Positions 34,764-43,846 are shown, numbered from the stretch's first letter. The stretch: 64,000 nt of DNA from Bacillota bacterium (GCA_023386815.1 JAEWIZ010000034.1:1-64000), one strand, 5' to 3'. Notes: generated from the sequence alone by a model not told the origin. Numbers and translations are program-made.

Positions 34764-35615
34764 ATGAGATTATCAAAACTTTTTAAAGCGTGTGCAATAG
34801 CGTTAACACTAGCTGTTGTGACACCATCAATCGCACCGATGAACAATGTTGCAGTAGCAGAGGCGGCAACAGCAATCAAACTGAATAAGACCAAGCTCAC
34901 TTTGAATGTTGGAGATACATCGAAGCTTAAGATAAGTGGTACCAAGAGCAAGGTTACCTGGGCAACCAACAAAAAGACCGTAGCTACTGTAGATAAGACT
35001 GGAAAGGTCACAGCAGTTAAAGCGGGATCAGCTATCATCACAGCAACTGTGAATAAGAAAAAATACACCTGTAAGGTTACAGTAAAAGCTCTGAATCCTA
35101 ACATTGCTAAGGCTCCTTTTACGGCACAGGAAGTAGTGTTCGGAGATTTAAAGGGTGTGATTCCAAAGGATTGGACAAATCAAGTTGCAGTAAATGCTCA
35201 AGGTGTTTATTCATCTGCAATCTATCCCAAAACAGCAGATATAGAAACATTAGTATCAGGTGTTCAGTTAACAGTTCAGTATAATGGAACTCCTAAGGGC
35301 GATTATAATGAAATTAAAGATTATCTTAAAGCTGCAATTACGGAAGAACTTATCAATTCTCAATTAGCTGCTCAAGGTATCGATGTAACAGTAACCGATT
35401 TTAAAACAAGCGATTTTGAATCAACATTAGGAACTGCATTTAAAACGGAATATAAAATGAATATAGAAGGTCTTGAGGTATCTCAGGCTATCTATAATGT
35501 TTATATTGATAATTATTTAATCCAGGTAACTGTAGCAAGTGATTCCGAGGGTACAACTCCGGATGCTTATGTAGTTGGAGAATATTTACTTAATACATTA
35601 GAATTAGCAAAATAA
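34764..35615 (+). CDS. Secreted protein with BIG2 (bacterial Ig-like 2) domain
   Basis: 283 aa. Signal peptide with cleavage probably after AEA (about residue 34). BIG2 domain about 36-108 (LNVGDTSKLKISGTKSKVTW and AVKAGSAIITATV are typical strands). The C-terminal 170 residues, a mixed alpha/beta unit, are not recognised. Only one cysteine lies in the mature part, and there is no LPXTG motif or obvious anchor. Divergent from the serine hydrolase, preceded by AGGGAGG. Probably a surface or extracellular protein. Confidence 0.8.
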   Translation: MRLSKLFKACAIALTLAVVTPSIAPMNNVAVAEAATAIKLNKTKLTLNVGDTSKLKISGTKSKVTWATNKKTVATVDKTGKVTAVKAGSAIITATVNKKKYTCKVTVKALNPNIAKAPFTAQEVVFGDLKGVIPKDWTNQVAVNAQGVYSSAIYPKTADIETLVSGVQLTVQYNGTPKGDYNEIKDYLKAAITEELINSQLAAQGIDVTVTDFKTSDFESTLGTAFKTEYKMNIEGLEVSQAIYNVYIDNYLIQVTVASDSEGTTPDAYVVGEYLLNTLELAK

Positions 35616-35698
35616 GATTTATAAGAATTATATTTCATGGTATATTTGGATAGTTTAATTCATTGTTGAATCAACACTTGTCAAAATATATTTATTAC

Positions 35699-35732
35699 AA
35701 AGCCTCAGGTTATTTTAACTGAGGCTTTATTA
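35699..35732. terminator. Convergent terminator
   Basis: Perfect 10-bp stem AAAGCCTCAG (35699-35708) / CTGAGGCTTT (35719-35728) with AT-rich flanks, between the BIG2 gene and the lipoprotein gene. Confidence 0.8.
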
Positions 35733-35751
35733 ATTGAAAAGGTTTATACAA

Positions 35752-36342
35752 TTACTTTAACTCAAGATAATCAGAGGTAAAGCCTTTCTCTCCTATATTA
35801 ATCTGTCCGTTAAAAGTATGAAATACCCATTGGTCGTCATCATTCTTCTGATAGTGGTATTCTCGAAACCAGTCCTTTAACCTACGATCCTTGCCTAAAT
35901 ATTCCTCTCGAATAATCAAGGTGCTGGAGGTAAGCGTCTCATCCTGATAAAAGGCATTTTCTATCTGAGCAGACACAATTTCAATGTCCCTATGATAGAT
36001 CGTTGGATAAAAAGTATCTTTACTCAACTGAAGAGTTGTAATATTTTTATCCTCAATCTCTGCATTACTAAAAAATAGATACATCCACTGAACTTCTTCA
36101 TAGTTATCATATGCTTGATCAATGTCAATGATAAATTGATCAAACTCTTCTCGGGTTGCGGTATCCTTGATAGAGATGTCTGCAATGAGTTTTTCTCCAC
36201 TTTGAATCATCTGTGTGGCTGATTTAATATCGAAATCAATTGTATCAATTCGTAAAGGTTCTATCTGTCTTCCTCTGTTAGTACAAGAACAAAACATCAT
36301 GGTAAAACAAAGGATGGGGATGATTAATAAAATTTTTTTCAA
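35752..36342 (-). CDS. Putative lipoprotein, unknown function
   Basis: 196 aa. N-terminal MKKILLIIPILC followed by a lipobox-like FCSC, with lipidation expected at Cys20, then a soluble alpha/beta domain rich in acidic residues, perhaps NTF2-like. I do not recognise a named family. It overlaps the acetyltransferase gene by 4 nt, so the two are coupled. Confidence 0.7.
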   Translation of the reverse strand: MKKILLIIPILCFTMMFCSCTNRGRQIEPLRIDTIDFDIKSATQMIQSGEKLIADISIKDTATREEFDQFIIDIDQAYDNYEEVQWMYLFFSNAEIEDKNITTLQLSKDTFYPTIYHRDIEIVSAQIENAFYQDETLTSSTLIIREEYLGKDRRLKDWFREYHYQKNDDDQWVFHTFNGQINIGEKGFTSDYLELK

Positions 36343-36917
36343 GCTAGTCCTCCTTGTGCTTCTTTGGAAGAATTCATTTTATATTGGCTGGTTGTAAGTC
36401 GGTACATTTTTGTATCATAAGAGGTAACTCCATCAAACTTTGTATGTATCTCATTTCTCAGGTATTCAAAACCACACTTTTCCAACACTCTGCCTGATGC
36501 AGGATTTTCCACTGCATGCCAGGCAATAAAGTTATTTTTATTTAATTCCTTTACCGCAAAATTTAAGATTGCTTCCACTGCTTCTGTTGTGTATCCATGA
36601 TTCCAGCATTTGTACATGATGTTATAACCAAGCTCAAAGGCTTTTTCTGTCTCATTATAGTTAAGACCTCCAGAGCCAAATAAGTAGGAAGAGTCTTTTA
36701 ATACAAAGCCCCATAGATAGACGTTGTCGCTTAAAATATTATGCTCTTCCATACACAACCAATCCGTTGTTTCTTTACTATCTTTATGTGTACTCCATCT
36801 AACATACCTGGAAACTCTATCATCTGATGTCCAGCGGTCATAGATTACTTCTGCATCCTGAATGGAAAGAGGTCTAAGTATAAGTCTCTCGGTCTCGAGT
36901 ATTGGTGTTATCATCAT
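36339..36917 (-). CDS. GNAT-family N-acetyltransferase (RimJ/RimL type)
   Basis: 192 aa. ETERLILRPL opening strand, FGSGGLNYNETEKAFELGYN (motif A entry) and NPASGRVLEKCGFEYL (motif B) are standard for RimJ/RimL acetyltransferases that use acetyl-CoA to modify an amino group of a protein or small molecule. Located between two small envelope-protein genes; substrate unknown. The first of two adjacent ATG codons lies very close to AAAGGCGG, so Met2 is equally likely as start. Confidence 0.85.
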   Translation of the reverse strand: MMITPILETERLILRPLSIQDAEVIYDRWTSDDRVSRYVRWSTHKDSKETTDWLCMEEHNILSDNVYLWGFVLKDSSYLFGSGGLNYNETEKAFELGYNIMYKCWNHGYTTEAVEAILNFAVKELNKNNFIAWHAVENPASGRVLEKCGFEYLRNEIHTKFDGVTSYDTKMYRLTTSQYKMNSSKEAQGGLA

Positions 36918-36969
36918 TTTCCGCCTTTCTTACCTTTATATAAAGGTCATACCGGTATTTAATCGTTGT

Positions 36970-37479
36970 TTAGTACATTACATTTCCGTCTGAGTCTAAG
37001 AAATCATATTCTGCTGGTATCTCTTTAAAATAGTATAAAAAAGGAAGGTTTCCAACTTCAATCATTTGTATCTTTCCATCTGCTGACGTTATTTGAAGTT
37101 TTTTACACTTAGAGTTATTGACGACGAAGGCATAACCCTCTTTCCATGAAAGTACAGATATATCCATACCCCTGTTCATGGGTTTATACATCCTTTCAAA
37201 TTTATACTTATCACCAGGAATTATCTGAAATTCTAATGGGAAATAGCTATGGCTCTGATACTCATTTCCTGTCATAAAATAAACTAAACTTCTCTTTTCA
37301 TTATCAACGGAACCAATGATTTGGATATCAATGGTATCAGCATCAGAAATAGGAATTACGTTTCGAGCAATTTTTATCATGTCGTCACTATCATTAGCTG
37401 TTTTTCTATTGTTATCTAGGAATAATAACATGAATGATATGATTGCTAAGGCTATGAACACTAATATTCTCTTTTTCAT
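36970..37479 (-). CDS. Membrane-anchored protein of unknown function
   Basis: 169 aa: a single N-terminal membrane helix (about 5-22) and an extracytoplasmic domain of about 140 residues with alternating strands. No motif recognised. Same strand as the acetyltransferase and lipoprotein genes, 52 nt upstream, so likely one transcript. Confidence 0.65.
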   Translation of the reverse strand: MKKRILVFIALAIISFMLLFLDNNRKTANDSDDMIKIARNVIPISDADTIDIQIIGSVDNEKRSLVYFMTGNEYQSHSYFPLEFQIIPGDKYKFERMYKPMNRGMDISVLSWKEGYAFVVNNSKCKKLQITSADGKIQMIEVGNLPFLYYFKEIPAEYDFLDSDGNVMY

Positions 37480-37634
37480 AATTGGGTTTCCTTTTACTAA
37501 TCAATGAATGGGGTTTTTGAAAAAACATTTCCTCGGAACTTTGCTTACGAGTAGTCACAGCTGGTAATGGTAAATTATAGAAACTAATATGATTATACGT
37601 CTAGGATACCATTAATGCTACCGTGAATTTACAT

Positions 37635-38507
37635 CTATTGTTTCAATAGGTCAATAAATACCTGTACAGCTTTAGAGGGAATGATACCTTTGGGTAAAAT
37701 ATATGAAAAAGCACGAGTATATTCATGAGGGGTTTTTAGGATAGAAAGTTCTTTGTCATTCAAAGAAGACTCTACAACCATGGAAGATATAAATGTTATC
37801 CCTAGGTTGTTTTTTACAGCTTCCTTTATGGAGAAGTTGCTACCAAAGACAATCACGTTTTTCGCATTAATATTATTTGTGGATAGGAAATATTCTAAAT
37901 ATTCTCTTGTGCCAGAACCACGTTCACGACTTATCCAGGTTTGATTCCTTAGTTCTTCAATCGAATAGTTCTGATTCATTAAATAATGATTATATGGAAC
38001 TGCCAGAACCATGTTATCCTCGTAAAAATGATGGATTTCATAATTTGATGATGTAACGCTTCCTTCAATCAATGCGATGTCCACCTGATAGTTATTCATT
38101 TTTTCACAGATATTATGCGTATTTTCAATAATAACCTCTAATTCTAAGTCGGGGTATCGCTTATTGAATTGTCCTAAAAAAGAGGGTAAGAAATATTCAC
38201 CAATGGTGAAGCTAGCGCCAATACGCAACTTACCTTTTATAATATTTGAATAATCTAAGAAATCATCTTTTGTATCTTCGAGAATTCTAATGATTTGTTT
38301 GGAACGTTCGTAAAGCAAATTTCCTGCTTCGGTTATATAAATCGTCTTTTGTTTGACAGAACGTTGTATTAGTATTGTGCCAAAATATTCTTCTAGATGC
38401 CTGATGTGCAAGCTTACACTTGGCTGTGATAAATGAATTGCCTCTGCAGCCTTCGTAAAATTTTTATGTTCAACAACTGCAATAAAAGTCATTAATTCTT
38501 CAATCAT
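37635..38507 (-). CDS. LysR-family regulator next to yeiH
   Basis: About 290 aa starting MIEELMTFIAVVEHKNF at 38507, where AAAGGA is correctly spaced; the open frame continues to 38534 without a ribosome site. HTH LSQPSVSLHIRHLEEYFG and a substrate-binding-fold domain are evident. Divergent from a YeiH-family exporter, as E. coli yeiE is placed next to yeiH, so control of that exporter is the likely role. Half-palindromes TATCAGATATA and GATAATATCTGA flank the intergenic promoter region and may be its sites. Confidence 0.88.
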   Translation of the reverse strand: MIEELMTFIAVVEHKNFTKAAEAIHLSQPSVSLHIRHLEEYFGTILIQRSVKQKTIYITEAGNLLYERSKQIIRILEDTKDDFLDYSNIIKGKLRIGASFTIGEYFLPSFLGQFNKRYPDLELEVIIENTHNICEKMNNYQVDIALIEGSVTSSNYEIHHFYEDNMVLAVPYNHYLMNQNYSIEELRNQTWISRERGSGTREYLEYFLSTNNINAKNVIVFGSNFSIKEAVKNNLGITFISSMVVESSLNDKELSILKTPHEYTRAFSYILPKGIIPSKAVQVFIDLLKQ

Positions 38508-38649
38508 ATAATTAAATCCTTTCAGAATCATCAAAATAATTAATGGTTAATATCAGATATACCAATTTTACTTATGGTTATATTGCTATTATACTCATGT
38601 AGGAAAAGAAAAACCATTTATATTTGATAATATCTGAAAGGCTGGTTAC

Positions 38650-39687
38650 ATGCGAAAGATTTTAATGGCAACTAAAAAAGCTGTTTTAAACAGGTTCAAT
38701 AAAATGATAAATATTTTACCGGGACTTAGTATCTGTGTAATAATTGCTTTGATAGCAAAAATGATTGGAAATTATCTTACAAGTATTGGTGGTGCTTCTA
38801 TAGCTATTTTTATAGGTATGGCAGTAGGCAATACGTTTGGAAACAATAGAAGATATGCGGCTGGTACAAAGTTTGCTGAAAGTGATTTATTGTCGTATTC
38901 AATCGTTCTGCTTGGTGGTACATTAAGCGTACAAACACTTATGAAGCTAGGTGTCTCAGGGGTAGTATATATTATGCTGCAAATGATAACAACGATAGGT
39001 TTTGCAATCATGTTAGGTAAAAGACTTGGCTTTTCGGAAAACTATGGTTTTTTGATGGCAAGTGGAAATGCGGTATGTGGGTCTTCTGCCATTGCTGCAA
39101 CAGCGCCTGTTATTGGAGCAGATGAGAATGAGAAAGGAATTGCAATTACAATTGTAAATGTTACTGGAACGGTATTAATGCTTGCACTACCCTTCCTCGC
39201 AAGTTTAATATACGCATCAGAGACAATAAAAACTTCTGCGTTGATCGGAGGAATACTACAGTCCGTAGGTCAAGTGGTTGCGAGTGGTAGTTTAGTGAGT
39301 GAGGATGTAAAGGATCTGTCTACCATATTTAAAATAGTTCGTATTATTTTTTTGATATTTGTAGTATTAAGCTTTGGAGCAATGAAAAGTAGGTCTAATA
39401 GGTCTAAGGAAGCGACTTTAAATGTAAAAGCAAAAGTTCCGTGGTATGTCATCGGATTGTTTATCATGTGTGCGTTATTTACAACAGGAATAATCTCTTC
39501 CCAGGTATCACAGATATTTAAAGTTATTAGCAATAACTTTGAAGTTATTGCGCTTGCCGGGATTGGAATGAGAGTTAACTTCAGAGAACTTATCAAGCAG
39601 GGAGCAAGAGTTTCTGCGTATGCATTAGGAATTGCAACGATGCAAATTATTTCTGCTATTCTTTTGATATGGATCATGAAACTATAA
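38650..39687 (+). CDS. yeiH: YeiH/UPF0324 family putative sulfate/sulfite exporter
   Basis: 345 aa, about ten membrane helices. GNAVCGSSAIAATAPV (about 140-155) is the family signature, and GIGMRVNFRELIKQG lies near the C terminus. Family members have been proposed to export sulfite, sulfate or sulfonate breakdown products; proof is limited. Controlled probably by the adjacent LysR protein. Confidence 0.88.
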   Translation: MRKILMATKKAVLNRFNKMINILPGLSICVIIALIAKMIGNYLTSIGGASIAIFIGMAVGNTFGNNRRYAAGTKFAESDLLSYSIVLLGGTLSVQTLMKLGVSGVVYIMLQMITTIGFAIMLGKRLGFSENYGFLMASGNAVCGSSAIAATAPVIGADENEKGIAITIVNVTGTVLMLALPFLASLIYASETIKTSALIGGILQSVGQVVASGSLVSEDVKDLSTIFKIVRIIFLIFVVLSFGAMKSRSNRSKEATLNVKAKVPWYVIGLFIMCALFTTGIISSQVSQIFKVISNNFEVIALAGIGMRVNFRELIKQGARVSAYALGIATMQIISAILLIWIMKL

Positions 39688-39824
39688 TAGTAGCTTTAAT
39701 GTAGAAATAGAAGGGGATACCTATGATGGGAGAGATAGTAGGTCCCTTAGGTAACATGTTTTTATTGATAAGGAATCATGTAAAAGTTAAATGTGATAAG
39801 GAATAAAAAAAATTAATTTAGGTA

Positions 39825-39853
39825 TTGCAATTTTTCTATATCCTTGTTATAAT
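39825..39853 (+). promoter_or_regulatory. Promoter-like sequence ahead of tRNA-Leu(AAG)
   Basis: TTGCAA (39825-39830), 17-nt spacer, TATAAT (39848-39853). It starts about 85 nt before the tRNA, implying a 5' leader to be trimmed. Confidence 0.7.
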
Positions 39854-39942
39854 TTAATTCGTTCGCTAGACATAATCCAGCGAAGAAGTCAGCATAATAT
39901 CTAATGCATATGTATTGGAAATGCCTGATTTAATGTGTTTTT

Positions 39943-40026
39943 GCAGTCGTGGCGGAATTGGCATACGCGCTAGACTAAGGATCTAGTCCGGGTTTCTGGG
40001 TAGGGGTTCAAGTCCCCTCGACTGCA
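39943..40026 (+). tRNA. tRNA-Leu, anticodon AAG
   Basis: 84-nt class II tRNA: acceptor GCAGTCG / CGACTGC plus A, anticodon stem CTAGA/TCTAG around loop CTAAGGA giving anticodon AAG, T arm GGGGTTCAAGTCCCC. CCA is not encoded. Its 3' 18 nt together with the terminator are repeated at 42043-42097. Confidence 0.94.
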
Positions 40027-40063
40027 CTATAAAAATGAGAATCAAACTTTCGGGTTTGGTTCT
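40009..40063 (+). repeat. Direct repeat copy 1 (tRNA-Leu 3' end plus terminator), att-like
   Basis: Positions 40009-40050 are identical to 42043-42084 (42 nt); one mismatch at 40051 and 12 more identical bases extend it to 55 nt. It begins in the T arm of the tRNA and ends in the terminator stem, the usual position of tyrosine-recombinase attachment sites. Confidence 0.92.
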
Positions 40064-40070
40064 TTTTTTT
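40039..40070 (+). terminator. Terminator of tRNA-Leu(AAG)
   Basis: GAATCAAAC (40039-40047) / GTTTGGTTC (40054-40062), 9 bp including one G-T pair, followed by T8. Confidence 0.88.
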
Positions 40071-40229
40071 GTATTGAAGTCGAGTACGAAACCGTACTCA
40101 TCGCGATGATAGTTATTTTCCATAGCTTTACTATAACGGCTTACAATATTTACCAAAACTTCTTGTTATTACCATAGGACAAGTGATATAATCAAAGAGT
40201 AAATTATTTTATTTCAGGAGGTGCAATCC

Positions 40230-42041
40230 ATGAAAAGAGTTTGCAGATTGATTATTTCACTGGTACTGGTCTTAGCCATGACATTTGGCTTGTTGCCGGG
40301 AGGTGTGGCTGCCATTGCCGCCAGCAAGACATCCAATCGCAGCAATATTGCTATTATCTACACAAATGACGTACACTGTGGTGTAAATCAGATCAAGAGT
40401 GAGGATGGGGCTGTCACAAATATTGGCTATGCCGGTCTTGCAGCCTATAAGAAGAAAATGGAGAAAGAATTTGGTAAGAATTATGTTACTCTGGTTGATG
40501 CCGGTGACGCAGTACAAGGAGATGCTATTGGTACACTTTCGCAGGGGCAGTACCTGGTTGACATTATGAATCAGGTCGGTTATGACATCTTTGTACCTGG
40601 AAACCATGAGTTCGATTACGGTATGGATCGTATGCAGGAGTTGATGAAGAACCTTGATGCGAAGGTGATTTCCTGCAACTTTGCCGATTTAAGAACCAAA
40701 AAACTTGTTTACCAACCTTATACCATTGTCACCTATGGTAAAGGTGCCAATGCAACAAAAGTGGCTTTTGTAGGTATTACGACACCGGAATCATTTACAA
40801 AGTCTACACCCGCATATTTCCAGGATAAAAATGGAGAATTTATCTATAACTTCAAAGAGGGAAATAATGGGAAAGAACTGTATCAAGCCGTTCAGAAGGC
40901 GGTGAACGATGCTAAAAAGAAAGGTGCGCATTATGTCATAGCCATGGGACATCTGGGTATTGACGCACAGTCCAGTCCGTGGCGCTCTACCGACGTTATC
41001 GAAAATACCACTGGAATTGATGCCTTCATAGATGCACATTCCCACAGCACCGTTGTGGGTGACGTTGTACAAAATAAAGACGGTAAAGACGTCATTCTTA
41101 CTCAGACCGGAACGAAGATGGCCACCATAGGACGCTTGGTGATTAAGGGTAAAGACGGCAGTATGACCACTAGTCTGATCAGTGGTTATGCAGAGCAGGA
41201 TGAGGCTACTACCAGCTTTATTGCAGATATAGAAAAAAGTTTTGCAGATGATTTGGCAGCCAAGGTAGGTAAGACCGAAGTAGCGCTGACGGTTATTGAT
41301 CCTGCGACGAGTAAACGTATGGTACGAAGCCGGGAGACTAACCTGGGAGATCTGTGTGCTGACGCTTATCGCTATGTTCTGGGTAATGGCAAGTCAGGGG
41401 CGGAGAGCGGCCCGGCTGATATAGCCTTTGTGAATGGCGGTGGTATCAGGGCTGATATCAATGCCGGCGATATAACCTTCGGTGAAGTCATCGCAGTACA
41501 TCCATTTAATAATGTTGGTTGCGTTGTGAAAGCGACTGGTCAGGAAATACTTGATGCATTGGAAATGGCTGCGCGCGTGGCTCCGGAGGAGAATGGTGGA
41601 TTTTTGCAGGTTTCCGGACTGACTTACACCATTGATACTTCCGTTGCATCTACAGTAGTGGTTGATGACAAGAAGAATTTTGTAAAGGTCGCAGGTGGCT
41701 ACCGAGTCAAGGACGTTAAAGTAGGAGGCGAAGCCCTCAATCTAAACAAAACCTATACATTGGCATCACATAACTATATGCTGTTGAACGGAGGAGACGG
41801 AATCAATATGTTCCGCGATAACGAAATCGTTGTACAGCCTGTCATGCTGGATAATCAGATTTTAATCAGTTATATCCAGAATTATCTGAACGGCATAGTC
41901 GGTGATACATATTCTAACCCTTACGGACAAGGTCGCATTCAAATAAAGGAAGTTGATACTGTTTCGCAGACAGTAAATTACTGGGTGGCCAAGGCAATTG
42001 GCTTTACACAGGAATGGTTCGCTAAAAGAGCAAAGCAATAA
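40230..42041 (+). CDS. Secreted 5'-nucleotidase / bifunctional metallophosphatase
   Basis: 603 aa from the ATG at 40230, 7 nt after AGGAGG; an in-frame GTG at 40221 lies inside that spacing. Signal peptide about 1-31. Metallophosphoesterase domain with the two-metal motifs TNDVHCG (Asp47, His49), DAGDAVQGD (90-98), PGNHEFDYG (123-131) and DAHSHST; C-terminal nucleotide-binding domain with NGGGIRADI and HPFNN. It releases phosphate from extracellular nucleotides. There is no LPXTG or S-layer anchor. Base composition is more GC-rich than the surroundings, and it is the only gene between tRNA-derived repeats. Confidence 0.93.
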   Translation: MKRVCRLIISLVLVLAMTFGLLPGGVAAIAASKTSNRSNIAIIYTNDVHCGVNQIKSEDGAVTNIGYAGLAAYKKKMEKEFGKNYVTLVDAGDAVQGDAIGTLSQGQYLVDIMNQVGYDIFVPGNHEFDYGMDRMQELMKNLDAKVISCNFADLRTKKLVYQPYTIVTYGKGANATKVAFVGITTPESFTKSTPAYFQDKNGEFIYNFKEGNNGKELYQAVQKAVNDAKKKGAHYVIAMGHLGIDAQSSPWRSTDVIENTTGIDAFIDAHSHSTVVGDVVQNKDGKDVILTQTGTKMATIGRLVIKGKDGSMTTSLISGYAEQDEATTSFIADIEKSFADDLAAKVGKTEVALTVIDPATSKRMVRSRETNLGDLCADAYRYVLGNGKSGAESGPADIAFVNGGGIRADINAGDITFGEVIAVHPFNNVGCVVKATGQEILDALEMAARVAPEENGGFLQVSGLTYTIDTSVASTVVVDDKKNFVKVAGGYRVKDVKVGGEALNLNKTYTLASHNYMLLNGGDGINMFRDNEIVVQPVMLDNQILISYIQNYLNGIVGDTYSNPYGQGRIQIKEVDTVSQTVNYWVAKAIGFTQEWFAKRAKQ

Positions 42042-42496
42042 CCAAGTCCCCTCGACTGCACTATAAAAATGAGAATCAAACTTTAGGGTTTGGTTCTCTT
42101 TTTATGACTTTAATTTCCTGAAAGTTAAAAATCATTCATACTTACATTTTTGTTCAAAAATAGTTATAATAAGATTACATTTTGGAAATCTGAAGTATGA
42201 GAATAGTGAGTTATAACATAAAGATTATATACCTCCTGAATTATGACAAGCTCAGGAGGCTGATTGTACGTTTCTACTCTGAAATTGTCAGATGGAAAAA
42301 TCAATTAATATAACATGGATAGAAAGAATAAAAATGTGGAATGAATACTAAATATTGATGATCAGAAAAAGCATTAGGGACGCTGATGAATATTTATGTA
42401 ACAGTTTTATTATTTTGTTGTATCCATTATATGATATAATGTGCTATAAAGCAACAATTATTGCAAAATATTTCATAATTATACAAGTATTTACAG
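42042..42496. other. Intergenic region right of the mini-island
   Basis: Begins with repeat copy 2 (to 42097). CCTCCTGA (42232-42239) and TCAGGAGG (42252-42259) form a perfect 8-bp hairpin. The rest is AT-rich; an open frame of 62 codons at 42355 has no ribosome site or family character and is not called. Confidence 0.5.
42043..42097 (+). repeat. Direct repeat copy 2, att-like
   Basis: Second copy of the tRNA-Leu(AAG) 3' segment and terminator stem: 42043-42084 identical to 40009-40050, mismatch at 42085, then 12 identical bases. Followed by a shorter T tract than copy 1, so it may still terminate the nucleotidase transcript. Confidence 0.92.
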
Positions 42497-43057
42497 CTAA
42501 AACTGCACTAGACTGTATAGTTCGTCTTTTTGATCTTGGTTGATACCGATGTATCTTAGCGTTATACTAGGTGAGCTGTGATTAAAGGTATCCATGATCA
42601 GACCAACGTTATAATTGGATAATTTATAAGTCCAATAACCCCAGGTTTTCCTTAAACTGTGTGTTCCAAAATTCTCAAGTCCGATATGATCCGCGGCATC
42701 CTTTAAGACCCGATATGCCTGAATCCTGCCTAAATAGTCGCCTTTGCGGCTTTTGAACAAGTAGCTGTCATGAGCTAAATTGTTTGACTCTATATATTTC
42801 TTAATCTCCTTGGAAAGTGCATCATTTATTTTTATCTTTTTCTCTTTTCCCGTCTTTTTTTCATTTAGAACAAAATATTCCCGAAATTGTCCTTCCTGAG
42901 TTAGAACATCTTCAAGCTGAATTGGTAATATGTCGCTAATTCTTAGTCCGGTGTTTAGGCCAAATTTAAATAATAAACCGTATTTTAGATCCTTATTGGC
43001 TAAATAATAATACATTTGATCGATCTTTCCCTTGTCTCTGATAGGTTCTACTGTCAT
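42497..43057 (-). CDS. Small tyrosine recombinase, catalytic domain only
   Basis: About 186 aa from the ATG at 43057, which follows AAGAAGG with 7-nt spacing; the frame is open to 43174 with no better site. Catalytic residues are all visible: Arg in TGLRISDIL, a Lys in the EKKTGKEKK beta-hairpin, HSLRKTW (HxxR), His in FNHSSPS and Tyr in LRYIGINQ. The N-terminal core-binding arm of normal integrases is missing, as in other short Xer-like recombinases of Firmicutes. It lies 400 bp from the direct repeat of the tRNA-Leu mini-island and could be the enzyme that mobilises it (inference). Confidence 0.87.
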   Translation of the reverse strand: MTVEPIRDKGKIDQMYYYLANKDLKYGLLFKFGLNTGLRISDILPIQLEDVLTQEGQFREYFVLNEKKTGKEKKIKINDALSKEIKKYIESNNLAHDSYLFKSRKGDYLGRIQAYRVLKDAADHIGLENFGTHSLRKTWGYWTYKLSNYNVGLIMDTFNHSSPSITLRYIGINQDQKDELYSLVQF

Positions 43058-43351
43058 CAAAATACCTTCTTTCTTAATTTTATGCCAAACTCTATTAATG
43101 TACCAACTCAGAAATGTACCAAAACGCCGTAAAGTGTGATAATTACCTTCTTCGTTCGCTGTCATAAATGACATTATACAATTATATATCCGAACTAGAT
43201 AAAAATCATCAGATTTCCCATGTTAATGTAACAAAATAATAAAACTGTTACATTAGACCTAAGCCAATTAGCTAGCCAATCAAAATGGGCGTATATCTGG
43301 GTTCTGATGGAATGGAAATATAATCATTTACAAAGGGAAAGGGGTGAAAGA

Positions 43352-43846
43352 ATGGCGGAACAAAGCATGAAGCTTGAACAGGCGGAAGAAGATACACAAA
43401 AAGGTAGGTTTCTAACCTTTGCTTTAGATAATGAAACCTATGGTATTGAAATTCAGCATGTAATAGAAATCATTGGAATTCAGGCGATCACATTAATTCC
43501 AGAAATGCCGGACTACATCAAAGGTATCATAAATCTAAGGGGGAAGATCATTCCTTTAATGGACGTAAGAATACGTTTTAAAAAGGCAGCAGTGGAATAT
43601 AATGATCGAACCTGTGTAATCGTGGTTGATATTGACCAAATGTCAGTCGGTCTTATAGTTGATCGTGTGTCTGAGGTACTGACGATTACGGATGATAATA
43701 TTGTAGAGCCTCCACAGATGAATATGGGCTATCCTAATCGGTATCTTAAAAAGATTGGAAAAGTCGGCAGCGAAGTTAAGCTGCTGCTGGATTGTACTAA
43801 GTTATTAACGGAAGAAGAACAAATGAACTTAACGCAGGCTATTTAG
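43352..43846 (+). CDS. cheW: CheW chemotaxis coupling protein
   Basis: About 164 aa from the ATG at 43352, preceded by AAAGGGGTG; the in-frame ATG at 43307 has no ribosome site. CheW fold: FLTFALDNETYGIEIQHVIE opens the first barrel and GIINLRGKIIPLMDVR is the signature. It couples receptors to CheA at the membrane. First gene of cheW-mcp-cheA-HD-GYP. Confidence 0.93.
   Translation: MAEQSMKLEQAEEDTQKGRFLTFALDNETYGIEIQHVIEIIGIQAITLIPEMPDYIKGIINLRGKIIPLMDVRIRFKKAAVEYNDRTCVIVVDIDQMSVGLIVDRVSEVLTITDDNIVEPPQMNMGYPNRYLKKIGKVGSEVKLLLDCTKLLTEEEQMNLTQAI

Larger units (their letters stand above)
40009..42097 (+). mobile_element. Candidate 2-kb mini-island in tRNA-Leu carrying one 5'-nucleotidase gene
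   Basis: Bounded by 55-bp direct repeats (one mismatch) offset by 2034 bp. The tRNA remains intact on the left and the second repeat starts two bases after the nucleotidase stop codon, so the enclosed unit holds exactly one gene. The inside is visibly richer in GC than neighbouring DNA. No recombinase is inside; a catalytic-domain tyrosine recombinase gene lies 400 bp beyond the right repeat. Could be a satellite integrated in trans, a cassette left after deletion of a larger element, or a rearrangement duplicate. Confidence 0.7.

Noticed and set aside
42355..42543. 62-codon frame upstream of the recombinase
   Set aside because: No ribosome site, no recognisable domain, overlaps the 3' end of the recombinase gene on the other strand.
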